Part shown: piece after piece, positions 47,962-61,469 of the stretch | Position numbering within the stretch: position 1 is the first letter of the stretch | Layout: every line of letters starts with the position of its first letter | Source of the DNA: Combretum micranthum | Lineage: Eukaryota > Streptophyta > Magnoliopsida > Myrtales > Combretaceae | Length of the DNA: 64,000 nt | NCBI GenBank assembly: GCA_024138025.1 | Contig: JAMXBD010004256.1 | Location: 1 to 64,000, forward strand | Direction of reading: 5' to 3' | Made by a program: the position numbers and the translations under genes | Notes under the pieces: model-generated | Database searches by the model: none | Told to the model about the DNA's origin: nothing | Seen by the model: the letters and a program-made list of their open reading frames with translations, nothing else

Positions 47962-48750
47962 TAGGCTGCAAATAAGTTAAGTTAAGATAGTATAATGTCG
48001 AGTTTGAGCTCAAACTCGACTCAAAATTTGAATGCTCAAACTTCTTAATCTAGTCATTTTTATAATGTTTTATCTCTATTCATGCAAGTCTGTATTTTAT
48101 TTTATTTTTAATTTTCTCAATAGAACCAGCTAGACTTCTTAAATCATCAAGTTCTTAAACCGGTTCCTGACTTGGTGGGTCAAGACTCAATGGGTTCTTT
48201 GATAAGGAGGTTGAAAGCTAGACTCTCAAAAACCAACAAGTCCTTTTGCTAGTTCTGGCTAGTCTAGTTCCTAGCTTGAGGACTTCAGATAATGATTGAT
48301 TCCAATAAGGCGATGTAAACAGTTGAGCTGAGACAATACTATGTTAATCTCAAGTTCAAGATTGACTCAAAATTTGAAAGCTTGAATTTGTTTATAGCTT
48401 GGTTAAATTTAAGCATTTAAGCACGAGTTTGACTTGCAACAACATTATATAAGATTGAGCTTGACTTGATTAAGCTTGTTTACACTCAATTTATTAAATA
48501 ATACTTTTAATACTAATTAAAATAATATTAACACTCAAACTTGATTCAAATTCAATTAATATTTATACTTGACTCGAGCTTGATTAGGTTTCCAAGCTAA
48601 TTGAGCTTAATATATGGAGCTCGAGCTGGACTTGAAAAACTACTTGAGTAACTTGAGTTACAGCTTTACTCAACTATTCTCAAATTAAACTTGAAAAATC
48701 AAATCAAGTATAAATTATTTGTGAACCAACTTGATTTATTTGTACCCCTA
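47962..48750. mobile_element. hAT-type non-autonomous element (decayed)
   Basis: The left end TAGGCTGCAAATAAGTTAAG and the inverted right end TAGGGGTACAAATAAATCAAG are related. The inside has repeated GAGCTTGA/TCAAGCTC and GACTCAAAATTTGAA words in both orientations. I found no clear 8-bp duplication. Confidence 0.5.
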
Positions 48751-51700
48751 ATTTTCATGTTGGAATTGAAATTGAATCCGTGGTAACGTGTCCATCCATG
48801 ATAGATAATAAAAAACATAGACATATTCTATCCATGATTCCCATTTAAATTGATAGTGGTTTTAGCAATTACACTAATAGCCCATCTCTTAGAGGTCACT
48901 ATTTAATCCTTCTTTAGTATTGGATGCAAGCAGCTTATAGTCGGGGAGCCATTTGCTATAATCAGCACTTCGGTAAAAATTGCATGGGGGGACCCATAAT
49001 GTGGAAAAGCATGCAGTCATATGCCAAATTGCAAATGACAAAATGATTGCCTCGTTGTAAATTCTAAGACACATGCTAAGGTAATCTTTGTTCGGGTGGC
49101 ATTTTGAAATGGTGGGACATTTACTTTTGCATGTATTGTACCCCTCTTCGTTGATTTAGACTAGTTCTACCTGGACTCAATGATTTGAGTTAATGACAAA
49201 AGTGAAATTTAGACAGGTGGGGACAGTAATTCAAACTTACCATTTACACTTCATTTTTCTACTTACTTTTTATATATGAAAGGGGTGTTTAAAATCAGCA
49301 AAATTATTGCACGTAAGTATCCGGAATAAAGTTTGTAGGAAATAATACAAAAATGCACGCTGTGTCATTATATAAAACAACTGTTATGATAGTCTTGAGG
49401 TAATAGAATTTAGATAATACAAAAGCAGGAGAATCGAGTAACTATAACACTAAATTGAAGATAAAATCATAAAAGATATTGTGTTGGTTAATCATATTGA
49501 GTAGTGGTTGGCTTAAAATAATTACCACGATTTTAATCAAAGCCATCCATGTATAATTCACTTGAACTCAACACAATTAAAAGTTCGTTCTCTAATGTAA
49601 ACTCCATTATTAAAGAGTTACTCTTTCATTCCCTTATTTACAGTGAAATAATTATTATTATATTTACTTGAATTTTCAACACATAGTAGCTATTCCATGA
49701 TAAACTCTTAATACTGAAATTAATAAAATTGGGGCCCATAGCTCCTTTCATGATTGTCTTTGAAATATGGTTTTAGGAGGCAAAATACACCACCATCCAG
49801 TACTTTACTACCACTATTAGTTCTGCCTATCGCCTCCATGGTAATATTATATATATATACACAATATATATATAAGCAATGTTATAAAATCATTTGTGCA
49901 CTAAACAAAGTAATTAAGCTATCTACAAGTGTAAGGTGCTTGAAATTGTACTATCACTCTCTCAATCAACATATCTATTGGATTGCCAATAGTATTGAAA
50001 TCTAGACTTTGAGCCTCAATGTTTTAATAAAATTCTATATAAGCATCTTAAAAAACTATACAAACATCAAACATTATGATTATTGAAAATTCTATACTGC
50101 ATTCTCTATTAGACTATAGGCCTCAATACTGATTCTTTATTTGTTACATCTGACTCTATTATGACTTAACTGCTTAATTTACTTAAAGAAATCATAACCT
50201 AAATAAGATTCTTCTAATGTACATCTGGAAGAGTTTTGCAGAAAATAGCAGCATACACAAGCAAAAATGACCCTCTTGAGGACTATTAAGAATGAAACAT
50301 GATGAACTAATCTCGTTTTTATCGGCAACATTGAGAATAAAACGATCCATGTTATGAATGGTGTTTTCAGAGATGGACTAAGGAAAGGTCAATAGGGTCT
50401 GCCTCTCACATTTAGAAAAAATAATTATTATAATATATTTAAAATATATATATTACTTTCTATTATTTAATAAAAAAAAACTAATTTGGCCTACCAATTA
50501 TATCATTTTACGTCTACCTCACGGTATTTGTGTGGTGGTCAAACATCCCATATATTTTTCCTTTTCAATACATCTCAGCTATGTAAGAGGTCGATGCATT
50601 GACCGGAGGCAGAGACAAAACATCCTACTTTTATCCGACCTTTTAAGAAATTACAACTCCCAACTGCAGTTTTTTTAAAACATCTCCTTTTCCGCGCGAT
50701 AGATATTAGTAAAGAGCCTCTCGATTGTAGTAACGTGAATTGCTCGGACATAACATCGCTACTAATAATAATTTTTAGGACAATATACCACTTTATTTTT
50801 ATTTTTTTTATTCATTTTGGAAGTAGAAAGTAGAAACCCTAAAACCAAAAAGATAATGTGCATTTTTTGGGCAAATACAAAGCAAAATGACCAACAAAAG
50901 AGAAAAACCCAATCAAACAAAACAAGCATAAAAGAATACATATAACAGTTCGGTAGCACTAAAGGGGTCCTACACAAATGTGCTTCTGATCTTGGCTAAT
51001 ATCACATTATATTTAATTTGGAATCGGTTATTTGAGTAACTATATGTATCTTGAAATTATTAATTTTTGACATATCAATTCTATATTGATCTGTCTATTT
51101 AATTGATTTCAAATGAAAATCATTCATTTATATATTGTCATATAAAAGTTAGAGACTTAGATTTTTTTTTTATAACAATATACAAATAAAATCTCATACT
51201 TTTTTCATTTTATATCACCCAACCTTCCATATTACTTTCCTAACTAGAGAAGCTGTAAGTGCTCGATGAGGTTACATACATCACAAGTTGATTCTAACCT
51301 AGTAAGCAAGCCGACCCACCATCGATAATTTTTGAATAAGAAACCGAATTGGAAATAGCGAGTATAAGCCCACTAATGACCCATCGTTTCTAATAAGTCT
51401 AGCCTTGGAAGTCGGTTAGCTTGTTAGATTAAAAACCGATTCATTGAATTCGTGACCTAGTGGGTTTAAATTGATTCTACATGGAAAATTAAAACAAAGG
51501 AAAAACAAAGAGGAAAAGGATTTAAAAAAAAAGAGAAGAGAAAATAAGAAGAAAAAACAAATATAAGTAAGAAACAAATATTCAAACTAATTTCATATGA
51601 ATAGTGAAAATCATTTATGACATTTACAACCCATTCACTTGATATCAATAGCTATTCATAATGAATTACTATTACATAAAATATTAAGAAGTGATTGATG

Positions 51701-51751
51701 TCCCTACACCCATGAATTGGCATGCAATGAATATCAATCTCTTGACAATAG
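48751..51751. other. Intergenic stretch
   Basis: AT-rich, no supportable gene. It includes a (TA)n run near 49845-49875. Open frames show no domains. Confidence 0.4.
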
Positions 51752-52187
51752 GGTAAATTATACCGAAATATCATAACATTTGACAATAAGTTCATTTGAA
51801 ATCATAAAGTCTTAAGTAATTAAAAAGAGGTTATGGGTCAATTCATTGCAAGAAAACATAGCTTTAAAGATAAAAATTCTATCTCTAAACATAAGATCTT
51901 TGATTTTATTTATAGAAATATAACTTATTTTACCTATTTTTCATCACAAAACTTTTATCACTAAAGGCCAGTTTTCTTATAGTGATTAGGGTCATTATTG
52001 GCACATATAATAACACGCTAGATCTTTTAAATTTTAATTTTAAATATTTCTCCTATTGTCACGCATCAATAATAACCTTAATTAACCCATTTCACTAAAT
52101 ATTATGATCACTTTTTAACTACTTAAAACGTTGTGACCTCAAATGAACGTACTCCCAAATGTTGTGACCTTCTAGTGTAATTTATCT
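51752..52187. mobile_element. Fold-back MITE, family F1, copy 3
   Basis: The left arm GTAAATTATACCGAAATATC and the right arm ending TCTAGTGTAATTTATC are inverted. The arm words AAGTTCATTTGAAATC, AAGTAATTAAAAAG and CACTTTTTAACTACTTAAAACG mirror each other. Related to 7973, 13140 and 56076. Confidence 0.55.
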
Positions 52188-55100
52188 ATTGAAAATATCA
52201 CTAATACACTTATCCTCTCTTTGTAATAAAGACAATAGGTATTATGCATATTTTATATTTTATTTCAATAATTACTTATTTTATTATTCATATTAAGTGA
52301 ATATTATAATAGGTATTATAATCCTATTACATACTTATTGAATGGAAATCCAGTTTCCCTCTTATTTTATATGACGAAGTGAACAAGTTGCTAATATGTC
52401 ATTAATATTAACAAGTAATAAATATACTTGAAAACATATGTGGTTGGATTTCATAGACTTCTAATCAATGTAAATTCTTGTTTCTCAATAACGTGACACT
52501 TGTTTTCATCTTAGTGAGATTTATCTATATCCTAAGTATTCCACAATCTCATATTGCTAACTCATAACTAAAAGTGTATAAAAAGCATAACTTCCAAAAT
52601 CTTTCAACAAATGAATTACTTACCATTAGCCATAGACATAATTTTATTTCAAGTAAATATTTTGTTTTAGTTTTTTGTTATTACTTAAATAGAGTAAAGT
52701 AATTTATTTATTTTTTCTTAAATTTCTTGGCTCAGTTCTTAAGGAACCGAAAATTAAACATGTAAGCCGCCGCTTCTACGATACCAAATGCTGATCCGGC
52801 TCTCACAATTCCAACTTCGGTTTTTTATTTTAGGAATTGGGGAACCGACGGATCCAGTTAAATTGTAGAACCAAACCGGACTGGCGATAATTTCAAGTGG
52901 AGGTTTAATCGGCTGGAAACAGTGAAGATGATTCAAATTGCATGCAGGTAATTATTCTATTCACCTCGCATTTAATACCCTTGTTCTGAGTCCTGACAAC
53001 GAACAGGATGCTTAGAAACGTGGCAAAAAAGCTGGTACGATTAGGGCAAACGGCAGGCTGGTCAAAGTCGCTCAATCTCTGACTTCAATTTGAAATGTGA
53101 ACTTTCATCAGTATATTGTATGTTAATACTTTTTTTATAACAATGTTCAAATATTCCTCTTCAGCCAATAGAAATAGGAGTAACAATACAACATCCCAGA
53201 GAAGAGCAACGCTGTATACTGAGGGTTTGGATCGAGAATCAATCAATTTATATATATTTTTTTTCTTTAAATACTGTTATAAATAATTAATATCTATAAC
53301 TATAATAAAAATATAATATCACAATAACACATAAGCATAAAAATCGAGAGGATCTTATACCATCAATTCAAACCAAGAAAAGAGAGTAAATAACAAATAT
53401 TGTTTTTCTCTATGTGTGCTTAGTTCACTTTGATTTATAAATTGCGCATTTAACCATTAAAGAGTGTATTTTAAACTCTATGTTACTATTTTATCATTGT
53501 AAATAAAAACCACGAAAATTTTAAAAAATCACATGAAGTTAAGGACAAGAAGGTCATGTAAGTGTCCAAACGATTTTCTTTGAAATGACTTTAGTGCATG
53601 TTCTCACCACTGTGGATTTGAGCGTCTATGGAATGAGTAGAAGGAATTGGCTTAGTAAATGATACATAAAAACATATTTTAAATAACAGTCTTATCTTAC
53701 GAGAGGAGTAAGCGAGTAATTTTATCGTATACAGCATCCACTTAAATTCTAATGAACCAGATAAGTTTCTAGTTAATATTAAGAGTTAATAAGTAGGTTC
53801 CTCGGTGCAGGAAAAAAAAAAAAAAAACCTATTCTCACAACATAGGATATAGATATTAGATCTTCATATTTGTAAGCACCCTGAAACTCATACTCTACTA
53901 TACATAAGATGCAAGTTCTAGGATACAACGTACCCAACCTTTAAAAACTATATAAAATAATATTAACAATATAATAGTACCAATTATTTCTACTGATTTA
54001 TTATTAGCAATGACATTTCTTTGTATTAAAATTTAGTTTCTTTTTTTTTTTTCAATTATTCAACTTTCTTGTATTGCTTCATATTCCATAGTAAACTTCT
54101 TATTTTAATTTTTTTTTTCATTTTGTAGAGACAAGTTCTATTGATGATGACAATATTGGATAATAATGGAAGCAAAATATAAGTTGCATTATGAAAACTG
54201 AAAACATGAATGGTTCATACTTTACATTTTGGATATTAATTGTAGAGACAAATTATATTATAAAAGTGCTTATTATCTTTTCATGCTGGTTAGTATAATA
54301 GTGTCTCTATGTTATAGTATTTTACATTATATATGTTTTCAGTTGTAACTCATATATATATTTCAACTTTTCTATTACATTTTTTACTATCACACAACAA
54401 ATTCATTATATCATAGAATTTATGATATTGAGAAATTATTTTCGATTTTCTTTTAACACTCAATAAGTAAGTTTGTTATAGTAAAATTTGAAACAAGGTA
54501 TTTTCATGTTAAATAACTATATATATTGTGATAATCTTATAAAATAAAAGGTTTATGCAAGATATCCTATAAGTTTTACTAGACACATGATACAATATGA
54601 ATATAAAATGATATAAAATATGTTTCAAATATAAGATTTAATACCATATATCTTATAGGATAAGATACAAATAAAAATTTATATCCTATCTCTATCTTAT
54701 GAAATAAAATAAAAATAACCAAAACAAAATCAAAACTTTGATTTTGGATGGGAAACAGTCGGTCACTCCTGCTTTTTCTTTTCTTTTTTCAAGTGCTGTT
54801 GCCTCTCAGTGTGTACTTTGTCAGAGGTCTAACCCTACTTACCCAATCACTGAGACCTTAATCTCATGATCAGATCACGGACAAGCCCTTGCCCCCCTAC
54901 CCTTTTTTTTTCACTAGTCTCTTTTGACATGTTCTTCTTGTATCATCTCAGATCCTGAGCCAAAGTGCGCAGGAAATAACAGATGGAAATCCATATAATT
55001 TGTTTTTCCTTCCTCGAATAGTAATATAATATATTGTGTTTTATTTTGCCACAACTGTCTTTCGTCATAAGATTGTTAATTTTAGATTAGTTTTAAACGT

Positions 55101-55302
55101 ACAACACTTACTTGCATGAACAAAAACCATGAAAGAAACTCAAAAATTTTGTCTGTTTTAGAATGTTTCTAGTCATTTACTGATTTACAACAACATAAAG
55201 TAATTACATTTAATATAATCATAGCGTCAACACATCATGTTTGAAAAATAACATATTATATATTGGTTCAACTACGCGAATGATGAACTTTTGCAACTTA
55301 TG
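52188..55302. other. Intergenic stretch
   Basis: No supportable gene. It holds R1 copy 3 (52440-52650, minus) and, at 52735-52935, a GGAACCG/CGGTTT-rich patch like hAT-type repeats. Confidence 0.4.
52440..52650 (-). repeat. Dispersed repeat family R1, copy 3
   Basis: Its reverse complement shares TATACACTTTTAGTTATGAG, GCAATATGAGA, AAATCTCA and TTGATTAGAAG in the same order as 826-1084. Confidence 0.4.
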
Positions 55303-55510
55303 CAGTTTGATACCTGAGTTTTGAAATTAATCAATCTATTACCCAAAATTAACGGTTTGTTTATGCCAACATACATCCGTTATATTAGTTAAAAACGTCA
55401 TATAGAATGATTGCGTTAGCCAATTTGATGGGAATCCTATTGCCATACATAAAAGTCTTTTTAGGTATAAAATTGATTAATTTCAAAATTCAGGTATTTA
55501 ATTATATATT
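55303..55510. mobile_element. Small fold-back MITE
   Basis: TGATACCTGAGTTTTGAAAT (left) and the inverse of TTTCAAAATTCAGGTATTTA (right) form arms of about 40 bp with the shared core TTTTGAAATTAATCAAT. The centre is about 125 bp. Non-coding. Confidence 0.65.
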
Positions 55511-56075
55511 TTACTAAAATTCAGCCACCATTTGCAATATTAATCCTATATTTTATATGGACAAAGTCTTTCATGGTATTATACGCTACGTGTAATATTA
55601 ATTATTATTTGACTCGTAATCATAATTCTAAATCACGAATAGTAGTTATTTTATAAACCAACCACTGTCCTTTTCACATGTCAAAGTATGATCGATAGTT
55701 ATACACCATATGTATATATATGTGGTGTGTATTATCTATGGAATATTTTTCCTTTTACGGTCCTATTTAATAGCTACGTAGATTGCTTAAGTGGATATTG
55801 CGAAGTCAAATGGGTTAAATATATATAAAATGAGTGTATTTAAAATTAAAAGAAAAATTGAAGGCTTAAGAAACGTTAAAGTATGTATCCACTTTAACAT
55901 ATTTGATGCCTGAGCTAAAAGACGTGTCATTCTATCACTTTCCCTTCCTGCAAGAAAGGACAGGAAATGCGCCATTAGCATCCTCAGCGTTTGATTGTTT
56001 TACTCATGGCCAATAACTGGTATTTGAAAAAGGGGAAGGATCACAAAAATATAAGTATATAACCTAACAAAAAAT

Positions 56076-56418
56076 GATAAATTATAATAAAAGATATTAT
56101 TCTTTGAAAATAGATTTATTTAAGGTATTTATATTTTAAATATTTAAAAGAGAAATCAATATTTTAGAATAAATTTATTTAAAATATTAAAGTTTTAAAT
56201 AATTAAAAAAACGTATCAATATTTTGTAAAGTAAATCAAATAAAATATTAATAGTTGACCGTTAATAAAAATTTTAAAAATTTAATTAAAAACCAATCGA
56301 AACATTAATGCGTTTGATTTAGTTTGTAAAATATTAATGTTTATTTTTAACTACTTAAAACGTTGATATATTAAATGAACTTATTTTTAAATATTAATAT
56401 TTTTCGATATAATTTACC
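56076..56418. mobile_element. Fold-back MITE, family F1, copy 4
   Basis: The left GATAAATTATAATAAAAGAT and the right TTTTCGATATAATTTACC are inverted. The arms are made of repeated units containing AATATTTTA, AAATTTATTTAAAATATT and TAATTAAAAAA. Very AT-rich and decayed. Confidence 0.5.
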
Positions 56419-57615
56419 GTAGTAAAAAACATAATCAACCTGGAATAAACGCAAAGCTAATGCTCATGTTGCGCATACAGTAACTTGAGTTTCCTGTGTA
56501 AAATCTTGTCATCATATTAATCAACAGAATTTGCTCCTTTACAATGTCTCAATTTGTTCATAGTAGCTAGTAAGCCTAGTATATGGCCTTGTACCTAACA
56601 CCAGATGGCAAAAAACGACCGGAGGAATCAATTTTTCTTTGCTTTTCCTAGCCTATAATCATTCCATCAACCGCCCATAGTTTTCATGCATGGCTCTCCG
56701 TGCTAGAACAGTGACTGCAAGGTTTGTCCTTCGCGATTCATGTGACCCTAAATTGCATAAACCTAATCATGGGTGCATAACTAGAAAACACTAATTAATG
56801 AAAAAGGAAGGGATGTGATGGAAGCCGAATTACTTAAAAGAAAACAAAAAATAAAAAGGGAAAGGGATAGGAGACATTTATCTTGAGGAGCTTTGATTTG
56901 AGGACTCCAATTTTATATTATTTGTTAGTAGGGTAATATAATTGGGAAGGTTGTTTTTGAATTATGGCCGTTAGAAAATTTAGATTCGAGTTGTACTTAA
57001 AATTTTAAATTTCAAGTTGTACTTTAAATTTTAAGACTCTAGTTTAACTTGCTTAAACTCGCTTAAACTTAAATTATTTAAAAATATATTTTTTATATAA
57101 ATTAAAATCACACTAATAACCAAACTCTATTCAAACTCAATTAACATTTAAATTTGATTGAAATTTAATTAAACAAGCAAGCGAATTGAACTAAACATCG
57201 TAAAATTTGAGTTCAAGCTGATAAACCACTCAAGTAACTTAAGTTTGACGTAATGACTTGATGGCTTGATGAACTACATGTATAGTTTGAGTTTCAAACT
57301 TGATTTGATTATTTTTAAGTTGAACTTAAGTAAATATTAAATTAAGTTTGAGTAGTTCACACTGTTCATGTCATTTAATTAAGCTGATACTTGTAATCAA
57401 TGTGGGTTTAGTTGCATTAAAATTTGCAACAACTACTCATTTGGTCCTTGTATTAATGAGATTAACGAATGAGACATTTAGATGACTAAAATATAGTTAT
57501 ATGCACACATTTAACTTATGTCCAGTAATCTATATATGAGTGAAGGATGAATTATTTGCACACATGGTTATATAGTCTAAGCCAAAGAATGTACGTATAT
57601 ATTCACATATGCATT
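56419..57615. other. Intergenic stretch
   Basis: No gene supported. 56960-57360 is rich in AAGTTTGAG/TTGAACTT words of decayed hAT-type repeats. Confidence 0.4.
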
Positions 57616-57666
57616 TAGATATAACTCCTTTTTTTTTTTTTTTTGGCAACTAGATATAACTCCTTT
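57616..57666. mobile_element. Poly(T) micro-insertion with 16-bp duplication
   Basis: TAGATATAACTCCTTT is found at 57616-57631 and again, exactly, at 57651-57666. Only a T-tract and GGCAAC separate the copies. Confidence 0.65.
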
Positions 57667-60600
57667 AAAGTAATATAAAGTGTTGGACTCATGATGCATA
57701 TACGTAATCATACTTCACGGATCCTCACATCTATAGTTCGAATATAGCTTGGAAAAACTAGAATATATATAAATATATTTTAGTACTTATTACTAAGATT
57801 CTGTAATCATTATTCTTTAACAAAAAATATTTATTGTCCCGAAAATTTCGTCTTCACCTTGCCTTAGTCAATAAATACTTGCATGTGTTAAATAAATTTA
57901 AAATAAAAATATTTCTAAAATAAAACAAGTAATTATTATCATTCCATACATACATACAGTTTTATTATTACTTGAAATAGGGTTGAAACATGTTACGATG
58001 TAAGTGTGAGAATCCCACATAAGAAATATGGATTTGTGTGAAGATTTTATAAGAGAAAAAACCCATTAACTCATTAGCTTAAGGTTTTTGATTATAGATG
58101 ATATTAAAAGTCTAATAGTATTATCCTTCATAAAGTTGATTGAATTTTTCCTCATTGAAAATATACTTCGGATCCTAACAAGACACAATAGTCATGCCAG
58201 TAAAACTTTTTCGACTTTAATAGAACCCTTCTGAAGAACCCATTTTATTTTCCATTTCCCCGACCAAGTGTCTCGTTGGGGCTTCACTATACTTCTCTTG
58301 TTCGTGGTCACGGTACGACGCTCCACTCGACATACTAAGTTCCTTACAAACCCCAAATCAATCTTTTCTTAAGAGGCGCCCCTCTTGCAGCGCAGGCCCC
58401 GTCGGGTGTGGTGTGGTGTGGTGTGGACACCGAGAGAGGATATTACAGTGGACCTGCCTCTAAATTTTGCAGAATCCAATTCCAACACATGAATAGGCCA
58501 TACAGGCTATCGCTATGATTTAGGACCACCCTTGTCCTAACCTAATATAATTTACGGAAATTTTCAAATTTAAAACTGAATTTTGCGAATAAATAAATAA
58601 TAATAAAATAATTTAGCACATGAAATTTTAAAGTAGTTAATATAATATTTAATCAAAATTTTCATGATTATTTTTATTATTATACTGACACTCTACTCTG
58701 TTTTTTAATACAAAAGAAATAATCTATCGGTACTAGACAATATTAAGAAAAATCATAAAAATTTAATAAACAGACTGTCTCTTCTAGTCAATAAATATAG
58801 AAAACGATATCAAGGTGGCAATAAAAATAGTTATAAAAAATTTAATTAAATATTATATTAGATATTTCAAATTTTAGGTACAAAATTCAGATAACAGATT
58901 TTGGACGTTTACTCTATAATTTAATATAGTTTTCCCCAGCTTAGCAGAAGACACGAAACTGAACGTTAAAGTTCTTTCTTTAGTCATAAGGCAAGAAAAA
59001 AGCAAATTAGTAGGACAAAGAGATATGGATTCAGGTTTGAATCGGTTACCAAGATTTTTGTTTAATTGGGAAGTATACTAAACCATAATTCCTTGAATTC
59101 TTCAATAACCTGGCGTAAAAAAATGGATTGTAAATTGTCTTTTATTTGTAAATTTTTTTCGAAAAGAACAAACCGGTTGGTAAACACTAGACATCTAAAA
59201 ATAGGTGTAAGAGTTAGAAAAAGAAATAATGGGATTTGGGAAAAGATGATAGATAATTTGCTTCCCAAGTTATTGTCGTTTTGGTAAATCCAACCAGCTT
59301 CACCGATGATAATTGTTAATTAAGCACTTTACAAAAAAAAAAATAATAAAATAAAATAAAAAATCCACTTTCTCCTTTGAGATTGAGATTTCCGATTCAA
59401 ATAATATTTAAGAATAATAGCCATTATATCTTACCCCCTCGTTATCAAATCATCTGACAGTACTAGTCAACCGCTCTCCACGTTATATGTCTATTGCAAT
59501 GGAGACCATCATAATTTACATGCCAAGATTTGATGTCATCCCTCATCAACACATAAAAGCAACATCAAAGTCTTGATATTTGATATGATTTTCCTTTGTT
59601 TTTTTCCCCCTATCATTCCTATCTAAGGTTTTATTTCACCTGGTTGATGAGGAAATGTGTGTAATTTCAAATTGAATATCTGGATTTCATTTTGTAGTGT
59701 TTTCAATTTCATTACATACCTTTGTCCATCAAAATGGAATCACGTTTTCTTAAAAAAAAGCAAAAGAAAAAAAAAACTCAGCTTTACTTCACTAAGATGT
59801 ATTCTTTCTCATCTCTATGGGTCCCAATGCACAATCAAGAGGGTGTGAATTGATTATGTTAGAATTTTTAAAACTTTTGGATTCAAAAAATTTTAAAAGT
59901 TCACCTTAATTTTGCAAAGTAATGGCATGAAACAAATTAAATAAAAATAAACTAAAATGAACGTAATTAAAAAGAGTAAGAGAAAGAAGGTCAAGCAAGC
60001 AGTGATATATAGAGGTTCCTCTTTATGAGTTAATTCTCTCTTCTAACTCCACACTAGAGATTCAATTGTCTTTACCAGTTGCATTCCACTAAATCAATAA
60101 AAATAATTGAGAGTATAATCAAACCAACAATTTAGTAAAGTCTCACTGCTAAGCCTATCTAGCTACGCTAGCTAATTACTTACTATAATAATACATTCTC
60201 AACTATCTCTCACTGTAACAAAGGGAAACAAATAAAAGAATTAACATAATTATCGCTACAGTGAAGGTTCTGAAACAGTTTTTTACTAAACAGAATTAAG
60301 TGAGAGTGAAGATATTTCAGCAATAGCACTAGATGAATAGCGATATCTGTCTTTCAATTTTTGATATCTCTCCTTCTTATCCTTTACATGTAACATCCAA
60401 TAGGATATCACAAGAAAATCTCCCACTTCCATTTTATCTTACTAACGTGAAATATCAATCTTTGAATTTTGAAAACCAATCCTTCTCTATTAGAACATAT
60501 GCCAACACTATGAACATTATCTTCTTTTGATCCAATCTATTATCTATTATCTATTATAAAATTGGAATTTTGAATAGATGATAATGAAGTTGAGATGAGG

Positions 60601-61122
60601 GATAAAGTTAACAAGATGTACACCAATAAAAGCACATGAAAATAGGTCTTTCATAGATAAGATAGTTGAGATACCCCATTATTTGAGGAACCACATATTT
60701 GATCCTCCTTATTTGATTTATAACCATCATATCCATGCTTGTCTTTATCTAATCTCCTTCGGACAAGTCTTCAACAAAAATATCTTGTATTTATCCTTGT
60801 AAATTTGTTCAAGCAAATCTAATAGAAAGATTCCTTTAAGCATTAATGATCATAATTTAATGTTGAAAAAAAAATCTTCATAATATTTAATCCAACTTAT
60901 ATGGAATGCATCAAACATATTACCCAAATATGTTTGAAAAGTGGAGCTGAGTCTTCATAGGCAACAAAGGTTCAATCTATTTAAGCTTAAATGTGAATTT
61001 CAAAGAATTTGTATTAGATAAGGAAGGTTATGAACTTGCTTCTTGTTTTATTGTCATAAGTTCTGCCTTCACATGAAGCTTATGAAATAATTTCTAACTA
61101 ATATAAAATTTTCTTTTGATAG
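57667..61122. other. Intergenic stretch with a GC-richer patch
   Basis: No supportable gene. TGTGAGAATCCCACAT at about 58004 begins a stretch resembling a copia-type LTR start, without a clear end. 58180-58460 is markedly GC-richer and contains a (GTGTG)n run at 58405-58427; its origin is unknown. Confidence 0.4.
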
Positions 61123-61469
61123 TGTTGGAGTTTGTGATCGATTTTTGTAGTTATCTTTCGTAGTTACATTTTAATGAATGAATATTTGATTATACATTTA
61201 TTATTCATTCATAAGGGTTATAAGTTAGGCCTTTAATGTCGGCTATCTTTATACACATATATATGTGTTTTGTTAGGGTTTGTAATAGAGAGAGCAAATT
61301 AATTTGGTGTAACATCACTCTTGTACTCCTTTATTAACATATAGTGAATTATCTCTCATCTGCTCATGGTTTTTCCCGATTTGGGATTTCTACGTAAATC
61401 TTGTGTGTTCTTTATTTTTCTTATCCTTGTTTTTTGCCACTGTTTGTCTTATCACATCATAATAGATAG
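61123..61469 (+). mobile_element. Ty1/copia-type solo LTR
   Basis: It starts TGTTGGAGTTTGTG and contains the late-LTR text CATGGTTTTTCCCGATTTGGG and ACGTAAATCTTGTGTG typical of plant copia LTRs. It ends near 61464 with CATAATA (a decayed ...ACA would fit). The 5-bp duplication GATAG is perfect (61118-61122 and 61465-61469). About 342 bp with no internal region beside it, so a solo LTR. Confidence 0.65.

Noticed and set aside
59062..59287. Overlapping opposite-strand frames that looked plastid-like at first sight
   Set aside because: I could not match the text to a plastid gene by recognition. The composition equals the local background.
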